Positions 24,063 through 31,647 of a stretch of 64,000 nt of DNA are shown one piece after another (positions within the stretch are counted from its first letter, which is position 1; the number at the start of each line of letters is the position of its first letter). Location of the stretch: positions 518-64,517 of the forward strand of contig MNTT01000016.1 in the NCBI GenBank assembly GCA_001917135.1, written 5' to 3'. This DNA is from Acetobacter sp. 46_36. Its GTDB lineage: Bacteria; Pseudomonadota; Alphaproteobacteria; RF32; CAG-239. The notes beneath the pieces are model-generated. The model searched no databases, was not told where the DNA came from, and was given only the letters and a program-made list of their open reading frames with translations. The translations under genes were made by a program, and so were the position numbers.

Positions 24063-24374
24063 TTGTTTCAGCCCCTCTGATTATACCTTAATAAGAAATT
24101 TCAACTAAATAAGAGATTTTCAATGGTGCAGAGTGTAGCATATTTTGGGGGCCGAGTCAAGGGAAAGAACGGATTTTTTTTAGAATGCGGCGGGCGTGAA
24201 ACGGCGATTGCGGGAGAGAGGAACGGCGCGGCAGGGACGGAGAAAGGCACAGCGCTGGGCTGCAGGGCGTCCGGCGCGGCAGATTTTTGCAGATAACCTT
24301 TAAAATGACTTGAAAAAAAGGCGTCCGGCGTTTATTTTAGGTGAAGATTTAAGTTAATTTAAGGGATACTGCGA
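24063..24374. other. Divergent gap upstream of lolA
   Basis: Apart from the lolA promoter this holds no gene, only a short GC-rich stretch about 24,185-24,290. Confidence 0.5.
24310..24338 (+). promoter_or_regulatory. Candidate promoter of lolA
   Basis: TTGAAA (24,310-24,315), a 17-base spacer, TATTTT (24,333-24,338), about 35 bases before the start codon. Confidence 0.45.
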
Positions 24375-25025
24375 ATGAATACGGAAAAACTGATTGCGGC
24401 GGCGGTTGTGGCGCTGGGATGCCTGGGAACCGGCGCGGACGGCAGTGCGCTGGCAGCGCAGACGAAAGCCGATTCCGAGGACGTCAAGAAGATAGAAAAC
24501 TATCTTAATTCGATTAAGACGATGCGTGCCGATTTTGTACAGATTGCCAGCAACGGCGAGAAGGTGGAAGGGCGGCTTTATATTGAAAAGCCCAATAAAA
24601 TCCGCATGGAATACAATGCGCCGTCCAATGTGCTGATTGTCGGCAACGGCGATTATATCGTCTATTACGACAAGGAACTGGATCAGATTACGAACATTGA
24701 TTATGAGGATATTCCGGCGGCGGCTATTCTGGCGAATACGGTCAAAATTGACGGGAAAGAGCTTAAGGTTACCAATTTTTATGAAGATCCGGGCGTTATG
24801 CGCGTCGGGCTGCAATACGCAAATGCCGGAGATTTGGGACCGTTTACGCTGGTGTTTGCCAACAATCCGTTTGAGCTTCGGCAGTGGAAAGTCGTAACGC
24901 CGCAGGCAATGGAGGTTTCTTTGTCGCTGTACGATACGGTTGTGGACGGAAAGCTGGACGAAGGGCTGTTCAAGTTCCGCAAGAGCGAGGAGAGCGGCGG
25001 GCGCGACAGGTTTAAACGCAAGTAG
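24375..25025 (+). CDS. lolA: Outer-membrane lipoprotein carrier protein LolA
   Basis: 216 aa. The periplasmic chaperone that ferries lipoproteins from the LolCDE exporter to the outer membrane. It has a signal peptide (residues 1-28, ending SALAA). The LolA beta-barrel features are MRADFVQIASNGEKVEGRLYIEKPNKIRMEYN, then LIVGNGDYIVYYDKELDQI, DPGVMRVGLQ, and LVFANNPFELRQW near the C-terminus. The order and wording match alphaproteobacterial LolA better than the gammaproteobacterial form. It is monocistronic, between its own promoter and a strong terminator. The basic end GGRDRFKRK is a short extension. Confidence 0.92.
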   Translation: MNTEKLIAAAVVALGCLGTGADGSALAAQTKADSEDVKKIENYLNSIKTMRADFVQIASNGEKVEGRLYIEKPNKIRMEYNAPSNVLIVGNGDYIVYYDKELDQITNIDYEDIPAAAILANTVKIDGKELKVTNFYEDPGVMRVGLQYANAGDLGPFTLVFANNPFELRQWKVVTPQAMEVSLSLYDTVVDGKLDEGLFKFRKSEESGGRDRFKRK

Positions 25026-25179
25026 AACCGGCGGGGCTGCCCGGATATCCCAGAGCAGGTCGGACACTTCGGAACCGGACAGCCGGGAGAAGGAGCTCTG
25101 AGCAGAATGGCTGAGAGCCGAATGTCTGGGCTTGGAGCAGGATGGCTGAGAGCTGGAAACGGCAGGAAAAAGGAAAAGG

Positions 25180-25208
25180 CGCACAGCGGGAAAGCGGTGC
25201 GTTTTTTT
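25180..25208 (+). terminator. Terminator of lolA
   Basis: Stem CGCACAGC/GCGGTGCG (one bulge) with GGGAAA loop and seven Ts, 155 bases after the lolA stop and before the convergent gene. Confidence 0.75.
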
Positions 25209-25241
25209 GTGGGCGGAAAAGGGAAAGCTTTACCGGCAGCT

Positions 25242-27260
25242 TTACAGCCCGTAGGTGCTTTTCAGGCCGGAAAGACCTTCGGGAGAGAGAATGAGCAGGA
25301 TTATGTTTTGTCCGGCGGGAGAAGCGGTAGGCTGGACGAGCGTGCTTTGCGGCGCGGGCCAGGGACGGGCATTGCCGATTGCGGCTGCGGCGGCAGCGTC
25401 AGGGCGGAAAGTGTAGACATAGGCGGAGGGATCGGCGTATTCGGCAACGCCGTAGTAATTCCACATGACGGACGGATTCATGCCCGGAACATAGGAAATG
25501 CCGAGCAGATCGTCGCTGCCGTAATGATACGGCGTATGGTAAAAGCGGGGGCGGAATGCCAGAGAACCGCCCTGTACCATAATATAGCGATGGCCGGGGC
25601 TGAAATCGGGCGATGACATAAAGCGCGCGGCGGCACGGCGGTAAAGTTTCATTTCGGCATCAAAGCCCAGTTTCCAGACTTTTTGCGCCTCAAACAGGCA
25701 GTTGACAGCGATGGCGGCGGCTGCGGCGGCGCCGAGGACGGCTAGGTTTTTGCAAAATACGGCGGCGCAGGGAACGGGGCGGGTGATGGCATAGGGAACG
25801 GGGCGGGTGATGGCACAGGGAGCGGCCGCAGGGGCGACAGGGGCTGCAGATGCGGCGTTTTTCAACGTGAGGGCGAACATGGCGGCGTACAGGTACATCA
25901 GCCCGAAAAAGTCGATACGGGGAGAAAATTCGGTTTCGGCGAGCGATGTGGAGATAAACAGCGTAACAAGCGGGGCATAAAAAACGGCGGCAAGGAGCAT
26001 AATAACAAAGATTTTGGCACCGGCGGAAAATGAGTATGGCATATCCGGCGCGTCGGAATTTGCGGCGGCGGTGTCTGCAACCGAGGCGGAAACCGTGGCG
26101 CCTGAGGCAGCAGATAAGGCAGCGGGGGCGTTGGTGCGAAACGGTGCGAATATGCGCAACAGGGCAGCGGCAATTCCGGCAAGGACAACAATTCCGGCGG
26201 CAGCTTTATATGCGGCGGGGATAAAAGGCAGGGTGGCAGAGAATTGGAGCAATGCATCGCGGCTGACGAGGAGAAATTTTGCGCCCCATTCGGCAAGCGG
26301 CGTGGTTTGCAGGTTGTAATAAGAAGCATTGACGGCACCGGTACGCGTCAGAGCCCAAAGGCAGAGCTTATAGCAAGCTGCGCCGAGGACAAGGTTAAAC
26401 GCCGTCCAACGGAAACGGCGGCAGAGCGTTTTTAATACTGCGGGGAGGGAAAGAGGGAGCGGGGTGCCGGGCGTTGCGGCGGCGGGAGAAGGGATTTCAA
26501 ACAAGGCGGCAAACAGCAGGCGGACGGAAAAAGCAACCGCAATCAGGTTGATGACAGGAGGATAGCCGCCGAGAGCCAGTGTTGTCAAAACGGCGGCGGA
26601 AACGGTGTGGCGGAGGGAAAAGCGCTCTTCCTTTTCACTGATGAGCAGGGAGCCGATGACAAACATATTCCAGCCTAAGACGGGAATAACGAGGAAGGCA
26701 AAATACATGAAAGACAGGACATACGGCGTTAATGCCGCGAACAGGGCAAACAAAACACAGGCGGTTTTTGTGTGCGGCAGGCGCCAGTAGCGGGCGAGCA
26801 TGGCGACGCCGAGGGCGAAGCCTGCGAAACCGAGGGCGTTGTTGATTACAGGAAGGATTTCGCCGCGGCTCAGCAGCGTTACGGGAACAAACTGGCTGAA
26901 CCGGCCTTCAAACAATCCGGCGCCGAGGGAAATGCCGTGTTTCAGATATTTCCAGTCGTGGTCGCCAAACATAAAATGGGCGCCGTGAAACAGAAAGATA
27001 AGGTTCAGAGCCAGAAAAACGGCGGCGAATGCAAGCCAGAACGGACGGTCGGCCTGTTGCAGGCGGCGGACGACAATCCCCGGGAGATCGAAATCGCGAA
27101 GGCGTTCGTACAGCGTGTGTCCGGCGGGGGACGGTTCGGGTGTATGCGGAAGGTTCGCCGGAGAGAGTCCGGCGGGGGAAGGCACGGGAGTATGCGTAAG
27201 GTTCGCCGGAGAGAGACCGGCGGGGGAAACGGGGGCTGTTTTTTCTGTCATTTTCTTCAT
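25242..27260 (-). CDS. GtrII-type glucosyltransferase membrane protein
   Basis: 672 aa with about ten membrane segments. Residues ~60-400 match the glucosyltransferase GtrII family (PF14264): an early acidic motif in HFMFGDHDWKYLKHG, then FAFLVIPVLGWNMFVIGSLLIS and LGGYPPVINLIAVAF. Such enzymes move glucose from a lipid carrier to O-antigen on the periplasmic side. A C-terminal soluble part (RYIMVQGGSLAFRPRFYHTPYHYG) follows. Three stretches are repeat-derived: an N-terminal SPAGLSPANLPHTPEP 48-bp array, an Ala-rich loop near 395, and ITRPVPYAITRPVPCA from a 24-bp repeat. It may modify the polysaccharide made by the 1.5-9 kb cluster (inference). Confidence 0.8.
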   Translation of the reverse strand: MKKMTEKTAPVSPAGLSPANLTHTPVPSPAGLSPANLPHTPEPSPAGHTLYERLRDFDLPGIVVRRLQQADRPFWLAFAAVFLALNLIFLFHGAHFMFGDHDWKYLKHGISLGAGLFEGRFSQFVPVTLLSRGEILPVINNALGFAGFALGVAMLARYWRLPHTKTACVLFALFAALTPYVLSFMYFAFLVIPVLGWNMFVIGSLLISEKEERFSLRHTVSAAVLTTLALGGYPPVINLIAVAFSVRLLFAALFEIPSPAAATPGTPLPLSLPAVLKTLCRRFRWTAFNLVLGAACYKLCLWALTRTGAVNASYYNLQTTPLAEWGAKFLLVSRDALLQFSATLPFIPAAYKAAAGIVVLAGIAAALLRIFAPFRTNAPAALSAASGATVSASVADTAAANSDAPDMPYSFSAGAKIFVIMLLAAVFYAPLVTLFISTSLAETEFSPRIDFFGLMYLYAAMFALTLKNAASAAPVAPAAAPCAITRPVPYAITRPVPCAAVFCKNLAVLGAAAAAAIAVNCLFEAQKVWKLGFDAEMKLYRRAAARFMSSPDFSPGHRYIMVQGGSLAFRPRFYHTPYHYGSDDLLGISYVPGMNPSVMWNYYGVAEYADPSAYVYTFRPDAAAAAAIGNARPWPAPQSTLVQPTASPAGQNIILLILSPEGLSGLKSTYGL

Positions 27261-27692
27261 ATTATGAGGGTAGGGCGCGGGGCTTTTTTAGTCAATCAAA
27301 CAAAAAATATATGCACAATTTGTTTAATATATTGATTTTACGCGTAATATTTTTTCTTTCAGAACAGGGGCGAAAGTATTGACATCTATGACAAGGGGTG
27401 TTATAAAGTTGGTTATCGTGGAAGACTGTATATCAGAAAAGTTGAATCTGGTTGCAGATTATTTTTAAAGTTTAAATTTAAGTTGAATGTCATTGGAGCG
27501 TTTTGACGGCGGCAGGGTCGGCAGAGCGCTCTTTTTGTATGCGGGGCCCGCAGATGTGATGCGTGGGGGGGAGCCAGTATACGACGGGGCGATATGTGCT
27601 GTATGCAGGTGTGGGCGGTGTAGTATGTTTCGGTATACAACGGGACGGTATGTGCGGGCAGCGAACGGTGGAATTAATGAGCGGCGGAGATA
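27261..27692. other. Leader of the phage block
   Basis: Contains the promoter at 27,379 and, about 27,500-27,535, an inverted repeat GAGCG...CGCTC followed by TTTTT that might attenuate. Short plus-strand frames over 27,487-27,693 have no ribosome site and look spurious. Confidence 0.5.
27379..27407 (+). promoter_or_regulatory. Strong promoter before the phage morphogenesis block
   Basis: TTGACA (27,379-27,384), a 17-base spacer, TATAAA (27,402-27,407). The spacer contains ATGACAAGGGG, shared in form with the two promoters at 34,052 and 35,492, which points to a block-specific promoter family. Confidence 0.75.
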
Positions 27693-28091
27693 ATGGCTAC
27701 AGGAAAAAACAGTAAAAAGGCAACTCGGGCGGTAGTGCCCGATATCGTGTTTGAGGCGGTGCGGGAGGGGAATTCATTGTTTGCAGCCTGCCGGCGCGCG
27801 GGCATCAGCACCCGCGATTTTTATGCGGCGACGGCGGCAGACGAGACACTGCGCGAGGCATATCAGCTGGCGCAGGCAGACTATGCCGACCGGTGTACCG
27901 ACGACATCAGGAAAATCGTGGCGGACCTGAAAACCGGGGAGATTGACAATTCCACGGCGAAGCTTCTGATTGAGACGGAAAAGTGGCTGGCGCAGAAATC
28001 CTGTCCCGAGCCGGTGTGGGACAAGATTGCAGGCGGCGAAAGCGACAGTGGGGACGGCGGCGTGGCGGAGATTGTGGTGAAATTTGTGTGA
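27693..28091 (+). CDS. Phage terminase small subunit-like protein
   Basis: 132 aa. Small terminase subunits recognise phage DNA and load it on the large subunit. The N-terminal HTH-type region has VFEAVREGNSLFAACRRAGISTRDFYAA, followed by EAYQLAQADYADRCTDDIRKI and a C-terminal IDNSTAKLLIETEKWLAQK helix, a pattern common to small terminases of podoviruses and siphoviruses. GGCGGAGATA precedes the start. It is directly upstream of the large subunit, which supports the call. Confidence 0.8.
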   Translation: MATGKNSKKATRAVVPDIVFEAVREGNSLFAACRRAGISTRDFYAATAADETLREAYQLAQADYADRCTDDIRKIVADLKTGEIDNSTAKLLIETEKWLAQKSCPEPVWDKIAGGESDSGDGGVAEIVVKFV

Positions 28092-28185
28092 GGTCGGGTG
28101 CCGGACGGAAAAGGTGCCGGAATGGAGAAACCGGAATGAGCCGGGCGGAAGCGGTGCCGGACGGAAAAGCGGGGAGAGATGAGTG

Positions 28186-29481
28186 ATGAAGGTTGAGCTG
28201 CCGAAAGCGTTTCAGGAACTGCTGACGGCAAAGGCGCGCTATAAAATGTTTTACGGCGGACGGGCTGGCGGCAAGTCGTTTGCGTTTGCGGACGCTCTGC
28301 TGACGCTGGCGACAAGCCGGAAGATGCTGATTGCGTGCGTGCGCGAGGTGCAGAACTCCATAAAGGATTCCGTTTACAAGCTGATTGCCGACCGGATTGC
28401 CTATTACCGCCTCGGCGATTACAGGCTGTATGACGACCGGATTGTCAACCTCAAGAACAAGTCCAAATTCATTTTTAAAGGGATTATGGAGCATAACGCG
28501 CAGAATATCAAATCGCTGGAGGGGGTGGACATCTGCTGGTGCGAGGAGGCGCAGAAGATTTCCGAGCGTGCGTGGCTGGTGCTTGACCCGACTATCCGCA
28601 AGCCGGGGTCGGAAATCTGGCTGTCGCTGAACCGCGAGGAGGAGGCCGACCCGGTATGGAAGGCGCTGGCACTGCATCCTGATGCGGATACAATCGTGCG
28701 CAAGGTCAACTATTACGACAATCCTTACTGTCCTGAGAATATGCGGCGGCTGGCGGCAAAGATGAAAGCCGAAAATTACGGCGAGTATCTGCACGTCTGG
28801 GAGGGAGAGCCGCGGCTGGCGGCGGACGATCACCTTATCGGGCGCGAGGAGGTTTACCGCGCGCTGGAAGCAAGAGTGGAAATTGCCGACGGTGCGGCGC
28901 CGCTTATCGTCGGAGTGGACGTGGCACGGTTCGGCGACGACAAGACAGCGCTTTGCTATCGGCGCGGGAGGCAGGTGTGCGCGGTTAAGACGTATCAGAA
29001 ACTTGACGTGGTGCAGGTGGCCAATCTGGTCGGCGGGGTCATTGCCGCGGAACATCCGGCACGCGTGTGCATTGACGTCGGCGGGTTGGGGGCGGGCGTG
29101 TTTGACGTCCTTGTTGCCAACGGGTTTGCCGAATGTATTACGGCGGTCAATTTCGGCGAGCGGGCGGATAATCCGGAGCGCTATGTCAACCGGCGGGCGG
29201 AAATGTGGGCGCGGGCGGCGGAATGGCTGAAGTCGCCGCTGCCGGTGTCGCTGCCCGACGTGCCGGGGCTGGTTGAAGACCTGACGGCACCGCTCAAGAT
29301 GTTTGATGCGCTCGGCCGGCTGCAGCTTGAGGCCAAAGCCGACATCAAAAAACGCCTCGGACGGTCGACGGATGCGGCGGACGCCCTGGCGCTGACCTTT
29401 GCCATTCAGAACGCGGAATATCTGCTGAAGGCGGGAAGCGCACGGGACGGGGACTTTGTTGACGATTCAGTTTATCTTTAA
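28186..29481 (+). CDS. Phage terminase large subunit
   Basis: 431 aa. The packaging motor: an N-terminal ATPase (Walker A GGRAGGKS, residues 24-31; Walker B with catalytic Glu in VDICWCEEAQ, about 114-123) and a C-terminal RNase H-like nuclease with Asp residues in VGVDVARFGDD (D245), IDVGGLGAG and STDAADALAL. All key residues are present, so it looks active. The domain arrangement fits the PBSX/Terminase_3 group. ATG 28,186 follows GGGGAGAG by 8 bases; a GTG one codon upstream is possible. Confidence 0.93.
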   Translation: MKVELPKAFQELLTAKARYKMFYGGRAGGKSFAFADALLTLATSRKMLIACVREVQNSIKDSVYKLIADRIAYYRLGDYRLYDDRIVNLKNKSKFIFKGIMEHNAQNIKSLEGVDICWCEEAQKISERAWLVLDPTIRKPGSEIWLSLNREEEADPVWKALALHPDADTIVRKVNYYDNPYCPENMRRLAAKMKAENYGEYLHVWEGEPRLAADDHLIGREEVYRALEARVEIADGAAPLIVGVDVARFGDDKTALCYRRGRQVCAVKTYQKLDVVQVANLVGGVIAAEHPARVCIDVGGLGAGVFDVLVANGFAECITAVNFGERADNPERYVNRRAEMWARAAEWLKSPLPVSLPDVPGLVEDLTAPLKMFDALGRLQLEAKADIKKRLGRSTDAADALALTFAIQNAEYLLKAGSARDGDFVDDSVYL

Positions 29482-29506
29482 TTTTATATGCAAAGGAGTA
29501 TGAAAA

Positions 29507-29698
29507 ATGAGTTCAGTATTTTCCAAACCGAAAGTGGTGCAGATTGAGCCGGAGGAAGTCGAACCGGAGGTTGTCGACAATTCTGAGGAAGTGCAGGAGC
29601 TGGAACGCAAGCGCAAAAAGAAAATGGGTGCGGTGTCGCAGCTTTTGTCGCACGATAATTCCTACGGTTCCGGCGGCAAGACCACGCTCGGCGCTTAA
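29507..29698 (+). CDS. Small phage protein between terminase and portal
   Basis: 63 aa: MSSVFSKPKVVQIEPEEVE at the start, an acidic then very basic middle (ELERKRKKKMGA) and a C-terminal GSGGKTTLGA. Small proteins of this design (MSxVFSKPK..., ...GKTxLG) are common just after the terminase in podovirus genomes; their function is not known. AAAGGAGTATGAAAA gives the ribosome site. Confidence 0.75.
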   Translation: MSSVFSKPKVVQIEPEEVEPEVVDNSEEVQELERKRKKKMGAVSQLLSHDNSYGSGGKTTLGA

Positions 29699-29889
29699 CG
29701 GCGCAGGGATGGGAGCGGGCGGGGAAACGGCAGGCGCGGGAACAGGAGCGGGCGGGAAACGGCAGGCACCGGATTGTGCCGGGGCAGCGGCGGGCGGTTT
29801 GGGGCGTATCGGGGTGGCGGAAAAACAGTTGCATTTTTTTCTTTTAGGAAATAGTATCTTTGTTACAGGTAGAACGGAGGTATCATATT

Positions 29890-30342
29890 ATGTATCAGTT
29901 TATGGCAGAAATGAGCCCGAGGCGGCAGAAAATGCTGTTTGCGGCGGGCGTTTATGTATTATGGTCGCTGGCTTATGGTTTGGCGGCGGCAATATTTTCG
30001 TTGCCTGATGAAGACATTTCGTTTTTTCTCTCTTTGGGGTTTATTGCCGCGGCGGCTTTTAACAAGGCGCCAAAGGCGGAAGCCCGGATGATTGAAACAT
30101 ATCCGAATGCTGCGGCGTACATATTCGCATTCGGTTCGGCCTTTTATTGGTCAATACTGCTGATGACACCGGTGTTTTTGGATTTCATCATGATGTATTC
30201 TGACGGCGAGGGCTTTTTGCCGGCATTTTACGTATCTTTTGCCGGCTGGGGAAGCCTGTCGCTGCTGATTGGGTTTCCGATGCGGACGTTCCTGCTTATC
30301 CGCAGAGAGAAACGGGCGGGAGCAGAAACCGGCGGCCGATAA
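29890..30342 (+). CDS. Small multi-pass membrane protein in the phage block
   Basis: 150 aa with about four hydrophobic segments (FAAGVYVLWSLAYGLAAAIF, FFLSLGFIAAAAF, AYIFAFGSAFYWSILLMT, GSLSLLIGFPMRTFLL) and a basic tail. No family recognised. ATG 29,890 lies eight bases after ACGGAGG. It and its neighbours to 31,350 interrupt the normal terminase-portal order; they look like accessory (moron) genes. Confidence 0.65.
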   Translation: MYQFMAEMSPRRQKMLFAAGVYVLWSLAYGLAAAIFSLPDEDISFFLSLGFIAAAAFNKAPKAEARMIETYPNAAAYIFAFGSAFYWSILLMTPVFLDFIMMYSDGEGFLPAFYVSFAGWGSLSLLIGFPMRTFLLIRREKRAGAETGGR

Positions 30343-30390
30343 GCCGGGTGAAGAACGCGGAACGGGGAGACAGGAGCAGATTCTCAGGCT

Positions 30391-30418
30391 GCCGGTTCGA
30401 AATCGAACCGGCTTTTTT
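30391..30418 (+). terminator. Intrinsic terminator, copy 1
   Basis: A perfect 10-bp stem GCCGGTTCGA/TCGAACCGGC plus six Ts. Near-identical to the hairpin at 31,505; both are followed at once by TATGA. Confidence 0.85.
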
Positions 30419-30784
30419 ATGAACGAGCGGCGGACGGTTTGGGGCGTATCGGGGTGGCGGAAAATGTTTCGAAATCGGAAAGAACGGTTTCGACCGGGGC
30501 GGCGGTGGCTGGCAATAGTGCTGCTGCCGGCAATTCCGGCAATGGCGGCGGGAGTGATGTCCGGCAATCGGGATATTTTTTGGGGGCAGCTGGCGGTTGA
30601 GTTTTATGCCCTTTTTTTGCTGACGGCAATATGCAGCAGGGATTTTGCGGAGGTGTATCAGAAGCTGGCTTTGGAAACACCGGCGGAAAGCAGAGGGGTG
30701 AGGAAAGCGAAGCGGTGGCTTTGCGGTGCGGTTTATTACACTCTCTGGTGCGGGGCTTTGTTTATGATATACCTGCTGGGATAG
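30419..30784 (+). CDS. Small membrane protein (family M1)
   Basis: 121 aa; start uncertain because ATG 30,419 abuts a terminator with no ribosome site, and ATG 30,464 (after GGTGGCGGAAA) may be the true start. Two N-terminal membrane segments (RRWLAIVLLPAIPAMAAG, LAVEFYALFLLTAIC) are followed by a charged loop and a third segment with YYTLWCGALFMIYLLG. The end resembles the proteins at 40,611 (CFLLWCGALLFWF) and, more distantly, 31,039 and 41,129. Confidence 0.5.
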   Translation: MNERRTVWGVSGWRKMFRNRKERFRPGRRWLAIVLLPAIPAMAAGVMSGNRDIFWGQLAVEFYALFLLTAICSRDFAEVYQKLALETPAESRGVRKAKRWLCGAVYYTLWCGALFMIYLLG

Positions 30785-30807
30785 GCGATGGCGAAAGGAA
30801 TAGGAGA

Positions 30808-30935
30808 CGGCGAAGGGAAGCGGCGATGAAACTGGTGACGAGCGGGATAGGAAACCAACGAAGGGAAGCAGTGATGAAACTGATGGCGAGCGGGATAGGA
30901 AGCCAACGAAAGGTGTGGCGATGAAACAGATGGCG
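30808..30935 (+). repeat. Tandem repeat of about 51-57 bp, 2.5 units
   Basis: Units of the form CGAAGGGAAGC..GATGAAACTG followed by ACGAGCGGGATAGGAA, between two membrane-protein genes. Confidence 0.8.
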
Positions 30936-31038
30936 AGCGGGTTTGCCGATGCGGAGGAAAGGCGATGAGATTTGCGGCGAATGAATTTGCGATGTATGTT
31001 TTTACGGCGGACATATTGGCGGCTGGGGAGAAACTGTG

Positions 31039-31350
31039 ATGAAAACAGAGAAAACAATTTTGGTCAAGTTTTGCGGCAGCGCGGTGCTGTTTCTGGCGGG
31101 AGCGTATTTTCTGCCGATGTGGACGGCATGGGGGATATGCGACAATACGGCGGGGGACGGCGTCTGCAGACAGGGGCTCCTGACCGGGATTTTTACGGCG
31201 GTGTATGTGGCGGCGTTTTGGGGGCAGGCTTGGCTTAACGCGCGGTTGGCAGGGGCGGAAGAGCGACGCAGCTATCAGCGGCTGGCGCTGTTTTTGTGGT
31301 TGTATCTGGCTTTGTGCGGCACAGGCCTGGCCGTGAAAATTTTGGTTTGA
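31039..31350 (+). CDS. Small membrane protein (family M1)
   Basis: 103 aa with three hydrophobic segments: VKFCGSAVLFLAGAYFL, LTGIFTAVYVAAFWGQAW and LALFLWLYLALCGTGLAVKIL. A short loop between the first two carries two Cys (GICDNTAGDGVC), likely periplasmic. Design and last segment (LWLYxxLCG) resemble the gene at 41,129. Function unknown. GTG 31,036 is an alternative start. Confidence 0.6.
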   Translation: MKTEKTILVKFCGSAVLFLAGAYFLPMWTAWGICDNTAGDGVCRQGLLTGIFTAVYVAAFWGQAWLNARLAGAEERRSYQRLALFLWLYLALCGTGLAVKILV

Positions 31351-31504
31351 AAAAGCCGAAAAGAAGGGGAACAGCGGCGGCAATTGCAGTGGCGGAAAGA
31401 GCGCGCAGGGACAACTTGAAAGGGAGCCGGAGCAAGAGCTGAGACAATTTGAAAGGGACTGGAGCGAGGGGCGGAACGGAGAGTTGGGAGCAGGTTTTCA
31501 GGCT

Positions 31505-31533
31505 GCCGGTTCGAAATCGAGCCGGCTTTTTTT
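31505..31533 (+). terminator. Intrinsic terminator, copy 2
   Basis: Stem GCCGGTTCGA/TCGAGCCGGC with seven Ts. The surrounding bases (CAGGCT before, TATGA after) repeat those of the hairpin at 30,391. Confidence 0.85.
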
Positions 31534-31647
31534 ATGAGTGAGCGGCGGTGATTCCGGTTTGGCGGGAGCCGCCGTTTTTATGGGTGTACGGGTGCAGCGG
31601 TTCCTGACCGGGAAACGCGGCGCCCTTTTTATTTTCGGAGGGTCTTT

